Assembly: GCF_009763805.1 (NCBI RefSeq)
Contig: NZ_CP046804.1
Location: 1,860,001-1,924,000 of the forward strand
DNA from: Vibrio cidicii
GTDB lineage: Bacteria; Pseudomonadota; Gammaproteobacteria; Enterobacterales; Vibrionaceae
Direction of reading: 5' to 3'
Length of the DNA: 64,000 bases
Made by a program: the position numbers and the translations under genes. How positions within the stretch are numbered: position 1 is the first letter of the stretch; each line of letters opens with the position of its first letter. Shown here one piece after another: positions 1 to 9,368 of the stretch. The notes below the pieces were generated by a model that ran no database searches, was not told the DNA's origin, and saw only the letters and a program-made list of their open reading frames with translations.

Positions 1-167
1 GTTGGAAGGTGCGCAAAGATGGCGGCGATTTCGACCAATTTACTGGCGCGACCATCACACCCCGTGCCGTTGTAAAAGCGGTGCGTAATACGGTAGAGTT
101 TGTCAACGCTAATCGCCAGCAACTTCTGACTCAGCCATTAAACTGTGGAGAGAACAGCCATGAGTGA
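1..167 (+). CDS. rnfG: RnfG, electron transport complex subunit G (3' end only)
   Basis: Only the last 54 residues are in the window (reading from base 3, stop at 165-167). RnfG is a membrane-anchored periplasmic flavoprotein of the Rnf/Rsx complex, which moves electrons between ferredoxin and NAD coupled to ion transport. The piece holds the flavinylation motif F-T-G-A-T (bases 39-53), whose last Thr carries covalently bound FMN in the RnfG/NqrC family. Its stop lies 8 bases inside the next gene, rnfE, as in a tightly coupled rnf operon. The family call rests on this motif plus the rnfE-nth context. Confidence 0.9.
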   Translation, partial: WKVRKDGGDFDQFTGATITPRAVVKAVRNTVEFVNANRQQLLTQPLNCGENSHE

Positions 168-853
168 ACATAAAACTTTGCTGAAAAACGGCATGTGGAG
201 CAATAACCCCGCACTGGTTCAACTGCTCGGGTTATGCCCACTGCTTGCCGTCTCCTCAACCGTCACCAATGCGCTTGGCCTCGGTATTGCTACCTTACTG
301 GTGTTGGTTGGCTCAAACGTCAGTGTCTCTTTGATCCGCAATCATGTCCCGAAAGAGATCCGCATCCCCGTGTTTCGTCATGATCATCGCGTCTTTAGTA
401 AGCTGCGTGCAATTGCTGATGAATGCCTATGCTTACGGACTCTATCTTTCTCTTGGGATTTTCATTCCTTTGATCGTTACCAACTGCATCATCATCGGCC
501 GCGCAGAAGCGTATGCCTCTAAAAATGAGGTGTTGCCCGCAGCGTTAGACGGCTTTTGGATGGGGATGGGCATGACCAGCGTTTTGGTCGTGCTCGGCGC
601 GATGCGTGAAGTTCTCGGCAACGGGACACTCTTTGATGGCGCTGATTTATTACTGGGAGATTGGGCCGCTGCACTGCGTATAGAGATATTCCATTTTGAC
701 ACCAGCTTTTTATTAGCCTTGTTGCCACCGGGGGCATTTATTGGCGTCGGCTTTTTGATTGCCGTGAAAAACGTGATTGATGCCAATCTCAAAGCACGTC
801 AGCCTCAACAGGAAAAACCGGCAATCGAGCGCGCGCGCGTCACTAACGCCTAA
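160..853 (+). pseudogene. rnfE: RnfE, electron transport complex subunit E, broken by a 1-base insertion
   Basis: RnfE is an inner-membrane subunit of the Rnf complex with about six membrane segments. Reading starts at ATG 160 (GGAGAG just upstream) and runs in one frame to the residues K-E-I-R-I-P-V-F, then the family sequence (V-M-I-I-A-S) continues in the next frame to the stop at 851-853. Removing one T from the TTT at 373-375 (GTGTTTCGTC to GTGTTCGTC) restores a 230-residue protein, the usual size (about 231). The insertion has the same GAAC/GTTC context as nine others in this window, so a sequence error is the likely cause. It overlaps the rnfG end by 8 bases and is followed by nth. Confidence 0.88.
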
Positions 854-920
854 TCGGTTTTATCGGCTTAGCCGCCATTATAATTCTCCTAGCGCTAAGC
901 CTTTCCCTTGGAAGTCAGCC

Positions 921-1562
921 ATGAACAAAGAAAAACGGATTCAAATCTTGCAGCGTTTGCGTGAGAACAATCCCAACCCACAAACGGAGCTCAATTGGAA
1001 ATCACCGTTTGAACTGCTTATCGCGGTGCTGCTCTCAGCCCAAGCGACGGATGTGAGCGTCAACAAAGCCACGGACAAACTTTTCCCAGTGGCGAATACC
1101 CCGCAAAGCATCTTAGATTTAGGGGTCGACGGCTTAAAAGAGTACATCAAAACCATCGGCCTGTTTAACTCGAAAGCAGAAAACACCATTAAAACCTGCC
1201 AGATTCTGCTGGAAAAACACGGCGGTGAAGTGCCGGAAGACCGAGCAGCACTCGAAGCTTTACCGGGCGTTGGGCGCAAAACGGCTAATGTGGTGCTCAA
1301 TACTGCGTTTGGCTGGCCAACGATTGCCGTCGATACACACATTTTCCGTGTATCTAACCGCACCAAGTTTGCCATCGGTAAAAATGTGGATGAAGTGGAG
1401 CAAAAGCTACTGAAAGTGGTTCCCAAGGAATTTAAACTTGATGTCCATCACTGGTTGATTCTCCACGGCCGATATACCTGTATCGCCAGAAAACCACGCT
1501 GTGGGAGTTGTATTATAGAAGACCTTTGTGAGTTCAAAGAGAAGGTCTACCCAGATAACTAA
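921..1562 (+). CDS. nth: Endonuclease III
   Basis: DNA glycosylase/AP lyase of base excision repair that removes oxidised pyrimidines. The 213-residue protein has the helix-hairpin-helix (L-P-G-V-G-R-K, about 114-120) with catalytic Lys120 and Asp138 (A-V-D-T-H), at the same numbers as in E. coli Nth. The C-terminal [4Fe-4S] loop is complete: Cys187, Cys194, Cys197, Cys203. I chose ATG 921, since the reading frame open further upstream gives no family-like residues. It lies 67 bases after rnfE, matching the common rnf-nth order. Confidence 0.97.
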   Translation: MNKEKRIQILQRLRENNPNPQTELNWKSPFELLIAVLLSAQATDVSVNKATDKLFPVANTPQSILDLGVDGLKEYIKTIGLFNSKAENTIKTCQILLEKHGGEVPEDRAALEALPGVGRKTANVVLNTAFGWPTIAVDTHIFRVSNRTKFAIGKNVDEVEQKLLKVVPKEFKLDVHHWLILHGRYTCIARKPRCGSCIIEDLCEFKEKVYPDN

Positions 1563-1585
1563 GTTCGATTGATTAGGAGCAAACA

Positions 1586-2002
1586 ATGTCAAATGGTCGC
1601 ATTTTACACACCATGCTACGCGTGGGAGATTTAGACAAATCTATTCAGTTTTATACCGAAGTCATGGGTATGCAACTGCTGCGCAAGAACGAAAACAAGG
1701 AATACGAGTACACCTTGGCTTTCCTTGGTTACGGTGACGAATCACAAGGCGCAGTGATCGAATTGACCTATAACTGGGGCAAGTCTGAGTATGATCTCGG
1801 CACCGCGTTCGGCCATATTGCGATTGGTGTTGATGATATTTACACCACTTGTGATGCCATCAAAGCGGCAGGCGGCAACGTCACGCGCGAACCGGGACCG
1901 GTAAAAGGCGGCACAACGCACATCGCGTTTGTCAAAGATCCCGATGGCTACATGATTGAGCTGATTCAGAACAAACAAGCATCTGCAGGATTGGAAGGCT
2001 AA
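1586..2002 (+). CDS. gloA: Lactoylglutathione lyase (glyoxalase I)
   Basis: Converts the hemithioacetal of methylglyoxal and glutathione to S-lactoylglutathione, a cytosolic detoxification step. It is a single-domain 138-residue VOC-fold protein with all four metal ligands: His8, Glu59, His77 and Glu125 (E. coli His5, Glu56, His74, Glu122, shifted by the three-residue longer start). AGGAG lies just before the ATG. It starts 23 bases after nth and is followed by a good terminator, so it ends the transcript. Confidence 0.97.
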   Translation: MSNGRILHTMLRVGDLDKSIQFYTEVMGMQLLRKNENKEYEYTLAFLGYGDESQGAVIELTYNWGKSEYDLGTAFGHIAIGVDDIYTTCDAIKAAGGNVTREPGPVKGGTTHIAFVKDPDGYMIELIQNKQASAGLEG

Positions 2003-2056
2003 GCCGGACATTCTGAGGGGTGATAAACGCTGTTTGACACACTGAGTTATGTGAGA

Positions 2057-2083
2057 GAGGAAGCTAGGCGCTTCCTCTTTTTT
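2057..2083 (+). terminator. Intrinsic terminator after gloA
   Basis: An 8-bp stem (GAGGAAGC with GCTTCCTC, 2057-2064 and 2070-2077) with a 5-base loop is followed directly by six T. Confidence 0.85.
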
Positions 2084-2105
2084 GTTTCATTGACGCCGCT
2101 TTACA

Positions 2106-2120
2106 TGAGAATTATTTTCA
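2106..2120 (+). promoter_or_regulatory. Predicted Fur box upstream of the DUF2753-like gene
   Basis: The 15-mer TGAGAATTATTTTCA fits the 7-1-7 Fur pattern TGATAAT-N-ATTATCA with one mismatch per half. It lies 18 bases before the TTG at 2138 and 39 before the ATG at 2159. This suggests iron-repressed expression. Read by eye only, not scored by a matrix. Confidence 0.6.
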
Positions 2121-2137
2121 TTTAGATTGGTGAGAGT

Positions 2138-2593
2138 TTGGCTAAGTGGACAAAAAGCATGATAAACGAGTGGGAAAAACACACCTTATTGGCAGACACG
2201 GCACTGCAACTCGACGATCCAATTCGCAGTATTCTGCACTACCAACAAGCTTTGGCACTCAGTGACGAGATAGCCAATAGCGTAGAGATTGAAGCCGATG
2301 ATAAGATCTTAATTTCGGTTATCTCTTGCCATAATCTAGCGCAATTCTGGCGTTGGGCTGGTGACACCGAGTATGAACTCAAGTACTTGCAGCTCGCTTC
2401 AGAAAAAGTGCTAACCTTGATCCCGCAGTGCCCACAGCATCAATGCGAGAACTTTATTGATTCCATAGGCTGTTGTAAAAAAGCGCTGTTTGATTTCCTA
2501 AAACGTCACCCAAACCCCAAAATTGCGCAATTGGTGGAGAAGATCGATACCGCAACCCAGTGCGAAATTATCGCCAAATTTAGGCTCAACTGA
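2138..2593 (+). CDS. Small conserved protein, probably DUF2753 family
   Basis: A 151-residue (TTG 2138) or 144-residue (ATG 2159, Met-Ile-Asn-Glu-Trp) soluble, mostly helical protein. The helical pattern with repeated Leu-Ala positions (about 20-100) resembles TPR-like pairs, and it is rich in Cys in the C-terminal third. I recall such proteins from vibrios as DUF2753, function unknown. A Fur-like box directly upstream suggests a role under iron limitation, which is inference. It converges on motY, whose stop is 2 bases from this stop. No signal peptide or membrane segment. Confidence 0.75.
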   Translation: MAKWTKSMINEWEKHTLLADTALQLDDPIRSILHYQQALALSDEIANSVEIEADDKILISVISCHNLAQFWRWAGDTEYELKYLQLASEKVLTLIPQCPQHQCENFIDSIGCCKKALFDFLKRHPNPKIAQLVEKIDTATQCEIIAKFRLN

Positions 2594-2595
2594 AC

Positions 2596-3477
2596 TTATA
2601 CTTCGGTCCTGCCTAGCGAAATAACGACGCGGCGGTTCTTATCTTTGCCGATGGGCGTCGCGTTGTCAGCAATTGGGCGACGCTTGCCAAAGCCTTGTAC
2701 TTGAATGCGATCTTCTGTCAGCCCCAGCGCTTTGAAGTAATCACGCAGCGATTCCGCTCTGCGCTCAGAAAGGTTCTGACTCAGGCTAGTACCATCTGTC
2801 GAATCGGTGTAAGTGGAGACTAACACCAGATCAATATCGGTGTTGTAGCGCACATACTCGGCGATTTGCGAAAGGCGTTTTTGCGACGCTTTGGTCAGTT
2901 TGTCGCCGTTACGCTCGTAATGCAGAATGGTGAAGGAGATATCTTCAAAACTGTATGGTAGTAAGTTAGCGATGCAGTCACTAAACGCATTGTATTTTTG
3001 CTGAAACAGCACAGATGAAAGCACCACTTCAATACGCTGATTGCGGCTTTGCCAATCTTGATAACTGAACGTCGGATAACGCCCTTTCTCCAGCTCGGTC
3101 AAAATGCCCCAAGCGGTCTGACCGCCCACATAGCCATCAAACTGCTTAAAGAATTTGAGCGTAGTTAGGCGATCGGCTGACTCGCCAGGACGCCAAGGTG
3201 GCGGCATCGAAATCAAGCTGACATTACGCGTTTCGCCCATCGGGCGGCGCATTTTCAGCTCAAAATCGAGCACGATTTTTTTGCTGGCACGCGAAGAAAA
3301 CTCCGCGTCGCCAAAGTTCGGAATGGGATGCACCAAGCGACACTCCAGCGGCGAGTTGACCACCATCTCCCACTGAGACTGTTGCGGCGTGGCCACATAA
3401 CGTTTGTCCATCGCCATCGCGGAGACAGAGGCAAAAGTGGTTAGCACTAAACTACTGGTTACAAGCCACATTTTCAT
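2596..3477 (-). CDS. motY: MotY, sodium-driven flagellar motor T-ring protein
   Basis: Periplasmic component of the T ring that helps place the MotX and PomAB stator units around the polar Na+-driven flagellar motor of vibrios. From ATG 3477 the protein is 293 residues, the length I know for V. alginolyticus MotY. It has an N-terminal signal peptide (about 1-20), a MotY-specific domain (about 21-155, with the P-P-P-W-R-P-G segment), and a C-terminal OmpA-like peptidoglycan-binding domain (Y-T-D-S-T-D-G and L-S-E-R-R-A-E-S-L motifs). An open frame continues 34 codons upstream, but those residues do not look like signal sequence. It is divergent from rnt, the arrangement known in vibrios. Confidence 0.95.
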   Translation of the reverse strand: MKMWLVTSSLVLTTFASVSAMAMDKRYVATPQQSQWEMVVNSPLECRLVHPIPNFGDAEFSSRASKKIVLDFELKMRRPMGETRNVSLISMPPPWRPGESADRLTTLKFFKQFDGYVGGQTAWGILTELEKGRYPTFSYQDWQSRNQRIEVVLSSVLFQQKYNAFSDCIANLLPYSFEDISFTILHYERNGDKLTKASQKRLSQIAEYVRYNTDIDLVLVSTYTDSTDGTSLSQNLSERRAESLRDYFKALGLTEDRIQVQGFGKRRPIADNATPIGKDKNRRVVISLGRTEV

Positions 3478-3674
3478 TATCGGCAACATCTCTTCAATCA
3501 TCTGCACGCTCTGGCAAGTTTGCCGACGTACATTACCCAACTTCATTTCGAAATTTACATGCAAAAACCTAGCCATCAAACCCGTAAACTTTTGCCGTTT
3601 TCTCTTTCTGTAGCGTTTTTTTCGCCGTCATAATCTGTAATAATGCCGTCTTTGTCACACAAATAAATAGAAAC

Positions 3675-4331
3675 ATGACTGTAGAAAACACAGCACAGAC
3701 CCTAAAAAAACGTTTTCGCGGCTATTTTCCTGTCGTCGTAGACGTTGAAACTGCCGGGTTCAATGCAAAAACTGATGCACTTTTGGAAATTTGCGCCATC
3801 ACGTTGAAAATGGATGAACATGGCGATCTTCACCCCGCATCAACCATTCACTTTCATGTCGAACCATTCGAAGGGGCCAATATAGAAAAGGAAGCCTTAG
3901 AGTTTAATGGCATCCGCGACCCTTTTAGCCCGCTACGCGGTGCTGTGACTGAACAGGAAGCGCTCAAAGAGATCTACAAACTGATCCGCAAAGAGCAAAA
4001 AGCGGCAGACTGTGGCCGCGCCATCATGGTGGCACACAATGCCGCATTTGACCTCAGCTTTGTCAACGCAGCTAATGAGCGCTGCAAGCTAAAACGTATC
4101 CCTTTCCATCCCTTTGCCACCTTTGATACCGCCACTTTAAGTGGTTTGGCTTATGGCCAAACGGTGTTAGCTAAAGCGTGTAAAACTGCCGGGATGGAAT
4201 TTGATAATCGTGAGGCGCATTCAGCCCTATACGATACCGAGAAAACCGCAGAGCTATTTTGCGGCATTGTCAACAAGTGGAAAGCGTTAGGTGGCTGGCC
4301 GCTTGTCGATGATGAAGACAATAATAAGTAA
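3675..4331 (+). CDS. rnt: Ribonuclease T
   Basis: DEDD-family 3'-5' exoribonuclease that trims tRNA and other stable RNA 3' ends. The 218-residue protein shows motif Exo I (D23-V-E25), the Exo II region (A-H-N-A-A-F-D) and Exo III (H-S-A-L-Y-D), giving a complete DEDDh active site. Length matches the family (about 215). It is divergent from motY with a 197-base gap. The next gene, a transporter, starts 21 bases downstream and may be co-transcribed. Confidence 0.96.
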   Translation: MTVENTAQTLKKRFRGYFPVVVDVETAGFNAKTDALLEICAITLKMDEHGDLHPASTIHFHVEPFEGANIEKEALEFNGIRDPFSPLRGAVTEQEALKEIYKLIRKEQKAADCGRAIMVAHNAAFDLSFVNAANERCKLKRIPFHPFATFDTATLSGLAYGQTVLAKACKTAGMEFDNREAHSALYDTEKTAELFCGIVNKWKALGGWPLVDDEDNNK

Positions 4332-4352
4332 ACACAACTTCCTGAGAAAACT

Positions 4353-5678
4353 ATGAATCCTGTTGTTATTTCTGTTTGCGTCATGCTGGTTTTAGCATTG
4401 ATGCGAGTGAACGTGGTGGTCGCCCTCACGTTTAGTGCCATCGTAGGTGGCCTGGTGGCTGGCATGGATCTCGGCGATACCATTGCTGCGTTTGAGAGCG
4501 GCCTTGGTGGCGGCGCGACCATTGCTTTAAGTTATGCCATGCTAGGGACTTTTGCGGTGGCGATTTCCAAATCAGGCATCACCGATCTTTTGGCGCAAAG
4601 CGTTATCAAACGCCTGAACGGTAAAGACAGCGCTGCTTCAACCACTGGCCTCAAATATGCTGTGCTCGTGGCGCTAGTGCTGGTGACGATGTCATCACAA
4701 AACGTTATCCCTGTGCATATCGCCTTTATCCCCATTTTGATTCCACCTCTACTGGGCGTTTTTGCCAAACTGAAACTAGATCGTCGTTTGATCGCATGCG
4801 TGCTAACGTTTGGTCTCATCACGCCATACATGGTTTTGCCTGTTGGCTTTGGCGGCATTTTTCTCAACAACATTCTGCTGAAAAATCTGCACGACAACGG
4901 CCTAGATAATGTTGTCGCCAGCCAAGTCCCTACTGCGATGTTGCTGCCCGGTGCGGGAATGGTGTTTGGTTTATTGATTGCGATTTTCTTTAGTTACCGC
5001 AAGCCACGCGAATACAGTGAAACAGAGTTGACGATGGCCAGCGAACATACGCATGGACTAAATAAGAAACATATTCTGGTCGCTGCCGTTGGTATCATCG
5101 CTGCGCTGAGTGTACAACTTTATACTGGTTCAATGATCATCGGCGCACTCGCTGGCTTCATGGTGTTTACCTTTGGCGGCGTGATTGCGTGGAAAGAAAC
5201 ACACGATGTGTTTACCAAAGGTGTGCACATGATGGCGATGATCGGTTTCATTATGATCGCAGCAGCAGGTTTTGCTGCGGTAATGAAGCAGACTGGCGGC
5301 GTAGAAACTTTGGTAGAATCACTCTCAACGAGCATTGGTGACAACAAAGCGCTGGCCGCGCTGCTGATGTTGATTGTAGGCTTGCTGGTCACGATGGGCA
5401 TTGGCTCTTCGTTCTCGACTATCCCAATTCTAGCCACCATTTACGTGCCACTGGCGATCGCTTTTGGCTTCTCACCAATGGCAACCATCGCTTTAGTGGG
5501 CACTGCAGCAGCACTTGGTGACGCAGGTTCACCGGCTTCGGACTCGACGTTAGGCCCAACGTCTGGCCTCAATGCCGACGGTCAACATGAACACATCTGG
5601 GAAACCGTTGTCCCTACATTTATCCACTACAACGTTCCACTGATCATTTTTGGCTGGATCGCCGCGATGATTCTGTAG
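4353..5678 (+). CDS. Na+/H+ antiporter family permease
   Basis: Polytopic inner-membrane protein of 441 residues with about 11-12 hydrophobic segments, resembling the Na_H_antiporter family (YuiF-like) with the short N-terminal extension domain. Features include the G-I-G-S-S-F-S motif (about 348-355) and the D-A-G-S-P-A-S-D-S segment near the C terminus (about 390-398), typical of this ion-transporter superfamily. Substrate is not clear: relatives have been linked to Na+/H+ exchange and to amino-acid uptake. It lies 21 bases after rnt and ends at a shared terminator facing the DsbA-like gene. Confidence 0.85.
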   Translation: MNPVVISVCVMLVLALMRVNVVVALTFSAIVGGLVAGMDLGDTIAAFESGLGGGATIALSYAMLGTFAVAISKSGITDLLAQSVIKRLNGKDSAASTTGLKYAVLVALVLVTMSSQNVIPVHIAFIPILIPPLLGVFAKLKLDRRLIACVLTFGLITPYMVLPVGFGGIFLNNILLKNLHDNGLDNVVASQVPTAMLLPGAGMVFGLLIAIFFSYRKPREYSETELTMASEHTHGLNKKHILVAAVGIIAALSVQLYTGSMIIGALAGFMVFTFGGVIAWKETHDVFTKGVHMMAMIGFIMIAAAGFAAVMKQTGGVETLVESLSTSIGDNKALAALLMLIVGLLVTMGIGSSFSTIPILATIYVPLAIAFGFSPMATIALVGTAAALGDAGSPASDSTLGPTSGLNADGQHEHIWETVVPTFIHYNVPLIIFGWIAAMIL

Positions 5679-5700
5679 TGTAAACACTTCCATCAAAAAC

Positions 5701-5727
5701 AAAGCCGCTCAATGAGCGGCTTTGCTT
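5701..5727. terminator. Terminator between the permease gene and the convergent DsbA-like gene
   Basis: Ten-base-pair stem (AAAGCCGCTC with GAGCGGCTTT, 5701-5710 and 5714-5723) with a 3-base loop. The T-rich tail is interrupted on the + strand; the minus strand reads into TTTGTTTTTG, so it may work both ways. Confidence 0.75.
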
Positions 5728-5745
5728 TAACTGGCGTCCTGATCC

Positions 5746-6378
5746 CTACGACTGCGCAGGCATCGTTTGTAAAATGCGTTCGCGGATCTGCTTCAGTGTC
5801 GATTCTGATGAAAGGTAATCCACCTCGATCGGAAAATAGGCATCGTTGATTTGCAGTACTAAACTCGGATAGGAGTTCACGCCCAAACTGCTCGCGAAGC
5901 TCAATTGGTCCTGAAAAACGCCTTCAAGAAACGCCCCATTCACATCATGCTCAAACTGTGACACATTCAGCCCAAGCTCCTGTGCCAATTGGCGGTGCGT
6001 CGCCTCCTCATGCGGTGGCATAGCGCGCAGATAATACGCTTGTTGGATAGCATCAAGCATTGCTTCGTAGCTGTCTTGAAATCCTGCTGCGATTAGCGCT
6101 CGGCACGCTTGATAAGTGCTGCGCACGGGTGTGCACTTGGTCCAAAAATCATAGTTAAAACGGGTACCGAGCTGACGCTCAATTTGATGCCAGATCCCCT
6201 CTATCTTTTGCTGCATTTCTGGTGGCATCGGCAGGGTCGAATCAGGAGCAAGCCCCCCGACCACATATTCAAACTGAATTACCCCCGGCAACTGCTGTTT
6301 TAGCTTATCCAAAGTGGGTTTGTAACCCCAACACCAACTGCACATAGGATCATGGACGTAATATAGTTTGATTTTCAT
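5746..6378 (-). CDS. DsbA-family thioredoxin-fold protein
   Basis: A 210-residue cytosolic protein of the DsbA/FrnE-like family. The redox motif C-S-W-C-W-G follows the first beta strand (about residues 13-18), and a cis-Pro loop (S-Y-P-S-L, about 170) lies near the C-terminal half. It has no signal peptide, so it is not a periplasmic DsbA. I chose ATG 6378 with GAGTGGG just upstream; a GTG nine bases earlier is in frame. It lies downstream of grxD on the same strand but a terminator separates them. A role in thiol redox or glutathione chemistry is family-level inference. Confidence 0.88.
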   Translation of the reverse strand: MKIKLYYVHDPMCSWCWGYKPTLDKLKQQLPGVIQFEYVVGGLAPDSTLPMPPEMQQKIEGIWHQIERQLGTRFNYDFWTKCTPVRSTYQACRALIAAGFQDSYEAMLDAIQQAYYLRAMPPHEEATHRQLAQELGLNVSQFEHDVNGAFLEGVFQDQLSFASSLGVNSYPSLVLQINDAYFPIEVDYLSSESTLKQIRERILQTMPAQS

Positions 6379-6389
6379 TCTACCCACTC

Positions 6390-6423
6390 AAAAAAGAAAA
6401 AGGAGCCAAATAGCAGCTCCTTT
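6390..6423 (-). terminator. Terminator after grxD
   Basis: On the minus strand an 8-bp stem (AAAGGAGC/GCTCCTTT, 6399-6406 and 6416-6423) is followed by a T-rich tail (complement of 6391-6400). Confidence 0.75.
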
Positions 6424-6497
6424 GTATTCTATACGTGATTACTCATCACCACTACTCTGACATAACGCCATTTGTGGGAGAGTAAAGCAAAGCGAGA

Positions 6498-6836
6498 TTA
6501 CTCCGCTTCGTTACTCGCAGCGCGTGCCGCGGCTTCCTTGATTAATGGCTGAAGTTCGCCTTTTTGGAACATCTCAATCACGATATCACAACCGCCGATC
6601 AACTCACCTTCAACCCAAAGCTGTGGGAACGTTGGCCATTGTGCGTAGCTTGGTAGCTCGGCGCGGATGTCCGGGTTTTGCAGAATGTCCACATAAGCAA
6701 ACTTTTCACCACAAGCCATCAGAGCTTGAGCTGCTTGAGAGGAGAAACCACAGCTTGGTAGCTTTGGAGAACCTTTCATGTAAAGAAGGATTGGGTTTTC
6801 TGCGATTTGCTGTTTGATTTTATCGATAGTTTCCAT
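6498..6836 (-). CDS. grxD: Monothiol glutaredoxin GrxD
   Basis: Cytosolic monothiol glutaredoxin that binds a bridging [2Fe-2S] cluster with glutathione and delivers clusters to targets, often with BolA partners. The 112-residue protein has the C-G-F-S active site at Cys29, the preceding K-G-S-P loop, the W-P-T-F-P-Q-L-W cis-Pro segment (about 67-74) and the G-G-C-D-I glutathione-binding motif. GAGGAAG lies before ATG 6836. It is divergent from sodB, so iron-sulfur trafficking and superoxide defence sit side by side. Confidence 0.97.
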   Translation of the reverse strand: METIDKIKQQIAENPILLYMKGSPKLPSCGFSSQAAQALMACGEKFAYVDILQNPDIRAELPSYAQWPTFPQLWVEGELIGGCDIVIEMFQKGELQPLIKEAAARAASNEAE

Positions 6837-7117
6837 TGCTTCCTCTAGATGGAGTTACTGCAAATAATCGCGACATTTTACCTTATTGTTCAAGAATAAA
6901 AAGCATATAAAAATTAGGGCTATAATCAGGGGCGCGATGACAAAGAAATTTCATATAGAAATTGTCACTTAGCCCTTTTAATAAAGTAAAAACTTGCTAA
7001 ACTATAGCGCAAGTCAGTCATAAAGACATTCAACCATGCCAAAGCAGGTTGAAAATCGGATAAATAACACTGGAAGCAATCGAAGGTTACCCCTTCAAAT
7101 AGATGGAGAATCGAGCA
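6837..7117. promoter_or_regulatory. Divergent promoter region between grxD and sodB
   Basis: A 281-base AT-rich gap. A TATAAT hexamer at 6921-6926 and a TATAGC further on near the sodB side are candidate -10 elements. I could not assign matching -35 boxes with confidence. No gene is visible here. Confidence 0.4.
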
Positions 7118-7703
7118 ATGGCATTTGAACTACCCGCTCTTCCTTACGCAAAAGACGCTCTTGAGCCACACATCTCTGCAGAAACTCTTGAGTTCCACCA
7201 CGGTAAACACCACAACACTTACGTTGTAAAACTGAATGGCCTTATCCCAGGTACTGAGTTTGAAGGCAAATCTCTAGAAGAGATCATCAAAACTTCAACT
7301 GGCGGTATCTTCAACAACGCAGCGCAAGTTTGGAACCATACTTTCTACTGGCACTGCCTTGCGCCAAATGCAGGTGGCGAGCCAACAGGTGCCGTTGCTG
7401 ATGCAATCAACGCAGCATTTGGTTCTTTCGAAGAGTTCAAAGCAAAATTCACTGACTCAGCTATCAACAACTTCGGTTCTTCTTGGACTTGGTTGGTGAA
7501 AAAGGCTGACGGTTTCTCTAGACATCGTTAACACCTCAAACGCAGCAACACCGATCACTGAAGAAGGTGTGACACCACTGCTAACCGTTGACCTGTGGGA
7601 ACACGCTTACTACATCGACTACCGCAACCTACGTCCAGATTACATGAACGGCTTCTGGGCTCTGGTTAACTGGGAATTCGTTGCAGCGAACCTAGCGAAA
7701 TAA
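7118..7703 (+). pseudogene. sodB: Superoxide dismutase [Fe], SodB, broken by a 1-base insertion
   Basis: Cytosolic iron superoxide dismutase. From ATG 7118 (TGGAG upstream) the first frame gives a normal N-terminal half with metal ligands His27 and His74 (V-W-N-H-T-F-Y-W). At K-A-D-G the frame is lost. Removing one T from the TTT at 7513-7515 (GGTTTCTCTA to GGTTCTCTA) restores S-L-D-I-V-N-T and the C-terminal ligand motif D-L-W-E-H-A-Y-Y, ending at 7703 with 194 residues, the usual size. Because SodB is important for aerobic growth and codon use is that of a highly expressed gene, a sequence error is far likelier than real loss. It is followed by a strong terminator. Confidence 0.93.
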
Positions 7704-7740
7704 TTCGCGACACCTTAAGTTCAATTTAGTCACTAATTCA

Positions 7741-7770
7741 AACCCGCTCATCATAGCGGGTTTTTCTTTT
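7741..7770 (+). terminator. Terminator after sodB
   Basis: Stem AACCCGCT with AGCGGGTT (7741-7748, 7755-7762) around a short loop, followed by TTTCTTTT. Confidence 0.88.
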
Positions 7771-7828
7771 ATTTTACCTAAAGTTACCTATGTTGCTGCC
7801 GCTATAAAAACATCAGGCGGAGGGCATA

Positions 7829-8332
7829 ATGCAAATACATACTTTAGACAAAGCAGGCATCATCAACGAGCTTCAGTTTGGCACAGGAATGAACCATGCC
7901 ATTCATGATGGTCGTCGTGCCGATTTTGCTTTGCTACTATCGATGTTTTCCAATGATGCACGCCACATAACCCCTGTAGAAGAAACGGACTCGCAACCCG
8001 TCACGGAGCAAATTCTGCGTCAACAATTTGCTTTATGCGAACCGCAAAAACTGAGAAGCGATCAATCCAGCTACACTATTTCAGCGGAGCAAGCAAAGCA
8101 GTTTCACCGCGCGGGGCTCGCCGCAAGCAAACTCAGCCACTACCTTATCGCCGACGCGCTCGCCTATATGCCAGAGGAGACCTTCGATCTCCCGGAAGAG
8201 GTGTATCAAAACCTTTCCGGCCATGAAAGACGTCAGTTAGCGCAGCCAAACACTCCACTCCTACCTGAAGCTGGGCTATATAATAATCTATCAACCGCTT
8301 GGGCCAAAGCCCGATTGAACGCTTCAGTCTAG
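7829..8332 (+). CDS. Conserved hypothetical protein (VC2046/SO_2500-like)
   Basis: A 167-residue soluble protein without signal peptide or membrane segments. It sits directly downstream of sodB, where V. cholerae has VC2046 next to sodB (VC2045); the family name VC2046/SO_2500 is from memory of that arrangement. No catalytic motif is recognisable. It has an acidic, helix-rich C-terminal half with a K-L-S-H-Y-L-I-A-D-A-L-A segment (about 102-113). GCGGAGG lies before the ATG. Function unknown. Confidence 0.75.
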   Translation: MQIHTLDKAGIINELQFGTGMNHAIHDGRRADFALLLSMFSNDARHITPVEETDSQPVTEQILRQQFALCEPQKLRSDQSSYTISAEQAKQFHRAGLAASKLSHYLIADALAYMPEETFDLPEEVYQNLSGHERRQLAQPNTPLLPEAGLYNNLSTAWAKARLNASV

Positions 8333-8506
8333 ACTTTAACTTGTTGAATATTAATGCGTTACAATACAAGAGCAGACTAAAATGTGACTTTTTACATACT
8401 TTGGCACTCTGCTTAACTCAGATAGTCATTAGTTTGACGTCATTCACACTGAAAAGCCCCATTTTCTCCCAAGATGAAAGTACCGCTAACACATGGAGTC
8501 GGGGAA

Positions 8507-9191
8507 ATGGAAATTAAGCACGCGCTAATCTTGGTAACGAATGCAGGCTCTCTGCTCGGCCGAACCATCGCCCTACACTTTGCCAAGCTCGGCGCGACCA
8601 TCATTCTGAGCGACCAAAATAAAGCTCAGTTGGCTGAAACACAGAAAATGTTAGCGACGATTACTGACAAAGCCTATTCTATTGCCATCAGTGATGACCA
8701 AACCGAAACCATTCAACGCCTTTTTGCCGAGATAGAACAGCAGTTTGCGCAAGTTCCCGATGTGCTCGTCAACTGTTGGACTTCGCTCCCTCTGCCATCT
8801 TTAACCGGGCATGCAGCCAATGATGGTTTCGTCGAACAACTCTCCTCCACTGCGGGTGCACTGTACCGTTTTGGACAGGTTTGCGCCGAACGTATGCGGC
8901 ACACCGAAACGAAAGGCGTTATCGTCAATGTCATCACCCACGCCGATTATCAAAACTTTTCTGGCGTTGAAAGCGTCACCTCACTCGTTTCAGGCTTTAC
9001 CCACAGTTGGGCCAAAGAACTCACCCCGTTTAATATTCGTGTCGGTGGTGTAATCCCGGCTCTCTCGCACACACAGAATCACGTTGATGAATCACATTGG
9101 GCGCAAGTGCAAGACGAAACTCATCCGTAATACAGAGTACATAGTCGCCAACGAGTACTTTAGTGGACGGGTAGTCAGCGCCGAGGTTTAA
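8507..9191 (+). pseudogene. Short-chain dehydrogenase/reductase, broken near its 3' end by a 1-base insertion
   Basis: SDR-family oxidoreductase of YdfG-like size. The N terminus has a Rossmann segment (A-L-I-L-V-T-N-A-G-S-L-L-G-R) in which the usual TGxxxGIG glycines are partly altered. The typical YxxxK pair is not obvious, so activity is uncertain. As given, the frame stops after D-E-T-H-P at 9130. Removing one A from the AAA at 9117-9119 (GACGAAACTC to GACGAACTC) continues the reading to E-Y-I-V-A-N-E-Y-F-S-G-R-V-V-S-A-E-V and a stop at 9189-9191, a normal SDR C terminus. I chose ATG 8507 (GGAG upstream) over ATG 8474, which has no ribosome-binding site. Confidence 0.8.
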
Positions 9192-9261
9192 CCACCTTCC
9201 TCACTTTTACCGCCAACCTTATGTACAATCCCGACACTTTTCATGTTGATGCATAGCGAAA

Positions 9262-9290
9262 AAAAGCCCCTATCTCTCGATAGGGGCTTT
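9262..9290. terminator. Bidirectional terminator between the SDR gene and adhE
   Basis: Perfect 12-bp stem (AAAGCCCCTATC with GATAGGGGCTTT, 9263-9274 and 9279-9290) with a 4-base loop. A and T runs flank it on both sides; it serves two convergent genes. Confidence 0.88.
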
Positions 9291-9368
9291 GCTCTTTTCC
9301 CGATTTTTTAGGTTTCGTGCTAGCGAAAACCTATCTCAAAACGTCCGTCTTACTTAGGCGTCCGCTTT

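Noticed and set aside
3477..3484. GCCGATAA on the minus strand, like a sigma-28 -10 element of motY
   Set aside because: It overlaps the motY start codon and no TAAA-like -35 lies 15 bases upstream, so it cannot be the motY promoter for this start.
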